64,000 bases of DNA, taken from assembly GCF_002234675.1 (NCBI RefSeq), contig NC_019871.2, positions 28,024,094 through 28,088,093 on the forward strand. Reading direction: 5' to 3'. Position 1 is the stretch's first letter, and every line of letters starts with the position of its first letter. The position numbers and the translations under genes were made by a program. This stretch comes from Oryzias latipes (Eukaryota; Chordata; Actinopteri; Beloniformes; Adrianichthyidae). The notes below the pieces were generated by a model, which searched no databases, was not told the DNA's origin, and worked only from the letters and a program-made list of their open reading frames with translations. Positions 63,691-64,000 of the stretch are shown here, piece by piece.

Positions 63691-64000
63691 ATGTAAAATA
63701 AGGAGCTCAGAGACACATTTGGGTATAAAGGACCGATTCTTTATTCTGCCTTTTTGAATTCGCAAAACCAGACGTTCTTTTGTAATCTTACTTTATGTAA
63801 CTGTAAAGAAAACTAAAGAGGAACAAAAATAGTGTTGCACACTGTAAGGATTCTGTGGTTTAGTTTGGTTTTATTGTTCTTTTTGCTCATGTTTTTGGTT
63901 TCCTTTTTTAAGTCAGACCAGTTTCGGGTTCATGATCCACAGCTGCCTTCAGTTCAGTTAATTGCCCTCAGCCTTTTTAAGTGTCTTGGTTTTTGTTCAT
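63691..64000. other. no feature recognised
   Basis: Unassigned AT-rich DNA up to the window end. It could contain part of an LTR ('tgtaaggattctgtggttta' at 63843), but no second copy is available to test this. Confidence 0.3.

Overview
The window is a stretch of fish nuclear DNA, most likely from a teleost of the percomorph type. The evidence is spliced genes with GT-AG introns, a teleost-style C2H2 zinc-finger gene pair, VWA5A-like and NLR (NLRC3-like) exons, and typical fish transposons: L2, RTE, Rex1-like and Rex3-like LINEs, an L1/Tx1-like LINE with a GC-rich 3' UTR, hAT, PIF/Harbinger, Tc1 and tRNA-derived SINEs. I cannot name the species. There are no prokaryotic features, CRISPR arrays or operons. 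Most of the ORFs longer than 60 codons are transposon or chance ORFs.

Layout. 1-3.5 kb: an L2 tail, a degenerate 90-bp tandem repeat, two adjacent PIF/Harbinger elements (510-1973 and 1977-3003) and an 88-bp minisatellite. 3.7-7.1 kb: a GTF2I/ZBED-like hAT transposase relic, cut in two by an oppositely oriented L1/Tx1-like LINE. 8.7-9.6 kb: Tc1 and hAT fragments. 9.65-10.78 kb: five in-frame minus-strand exons of a VWA5A-like gene (end of the VIT domain and start of the VWA domain). 11.5-12.7 kb: a second copy of the LINE 3' end.

12.7-32.4 kb and 37.5-46.6 kb are two copies of one segmental duplication. Each holds a minus-strand, two-exon C2H2 zinc-finger gene (ZNF-A: exon 1 at 30927-31098, exon 2 at 22330-23810; ZNF-B: exon 1 at 44200-44371, exon 2 at 39650-41055). 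Unit A was later enlarged by an L2 LINE (13728-20781) that itself took in a full-length RTE LINE (16523-19626, intact 997-residue ORF), and by a 269-bp TG...CA insertion. Its intron also holds 6.4 kb that unit B lacks: LINE C, hAT, MITE, SINE and foldback DNA. Unit B's intron instead holds a 2.36-kb palindromic PIF/Harbinger element.

46.6-52.1 kb: a second foldback element, two tandem NLR leucine-rich-repeat exons, a Rex1-like LINE with a SINE inside it, a Harbinger MITE and a Ty3/gypsy scrap. 52-54 kb is AT-rich with no gene. 54.69-56.22 kb: four minus-strand exons encoding the C-terminus of a VWA5A-like protein. 56.9-64 kb: a hAT MITE containing a TATC microsatellite, a further MITE, a badly decayed Rex3/RTE relic, a segment paralogous to VWA5A intron DNA, and a truncated non-LTR LINE.

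The best host genes are ZNF-A, ZNF-B and the two VWA5A-like partial genes. The most informative features are the filled and empty insertion sites revealed by the duplication, the two relic zinc fingers left behind the ZNF-A stop codon, the palindromic Harbinger element carrying two inverted Myb/SANT fragments, and the two VWA5A parts lying in an order that one gene cannot have.
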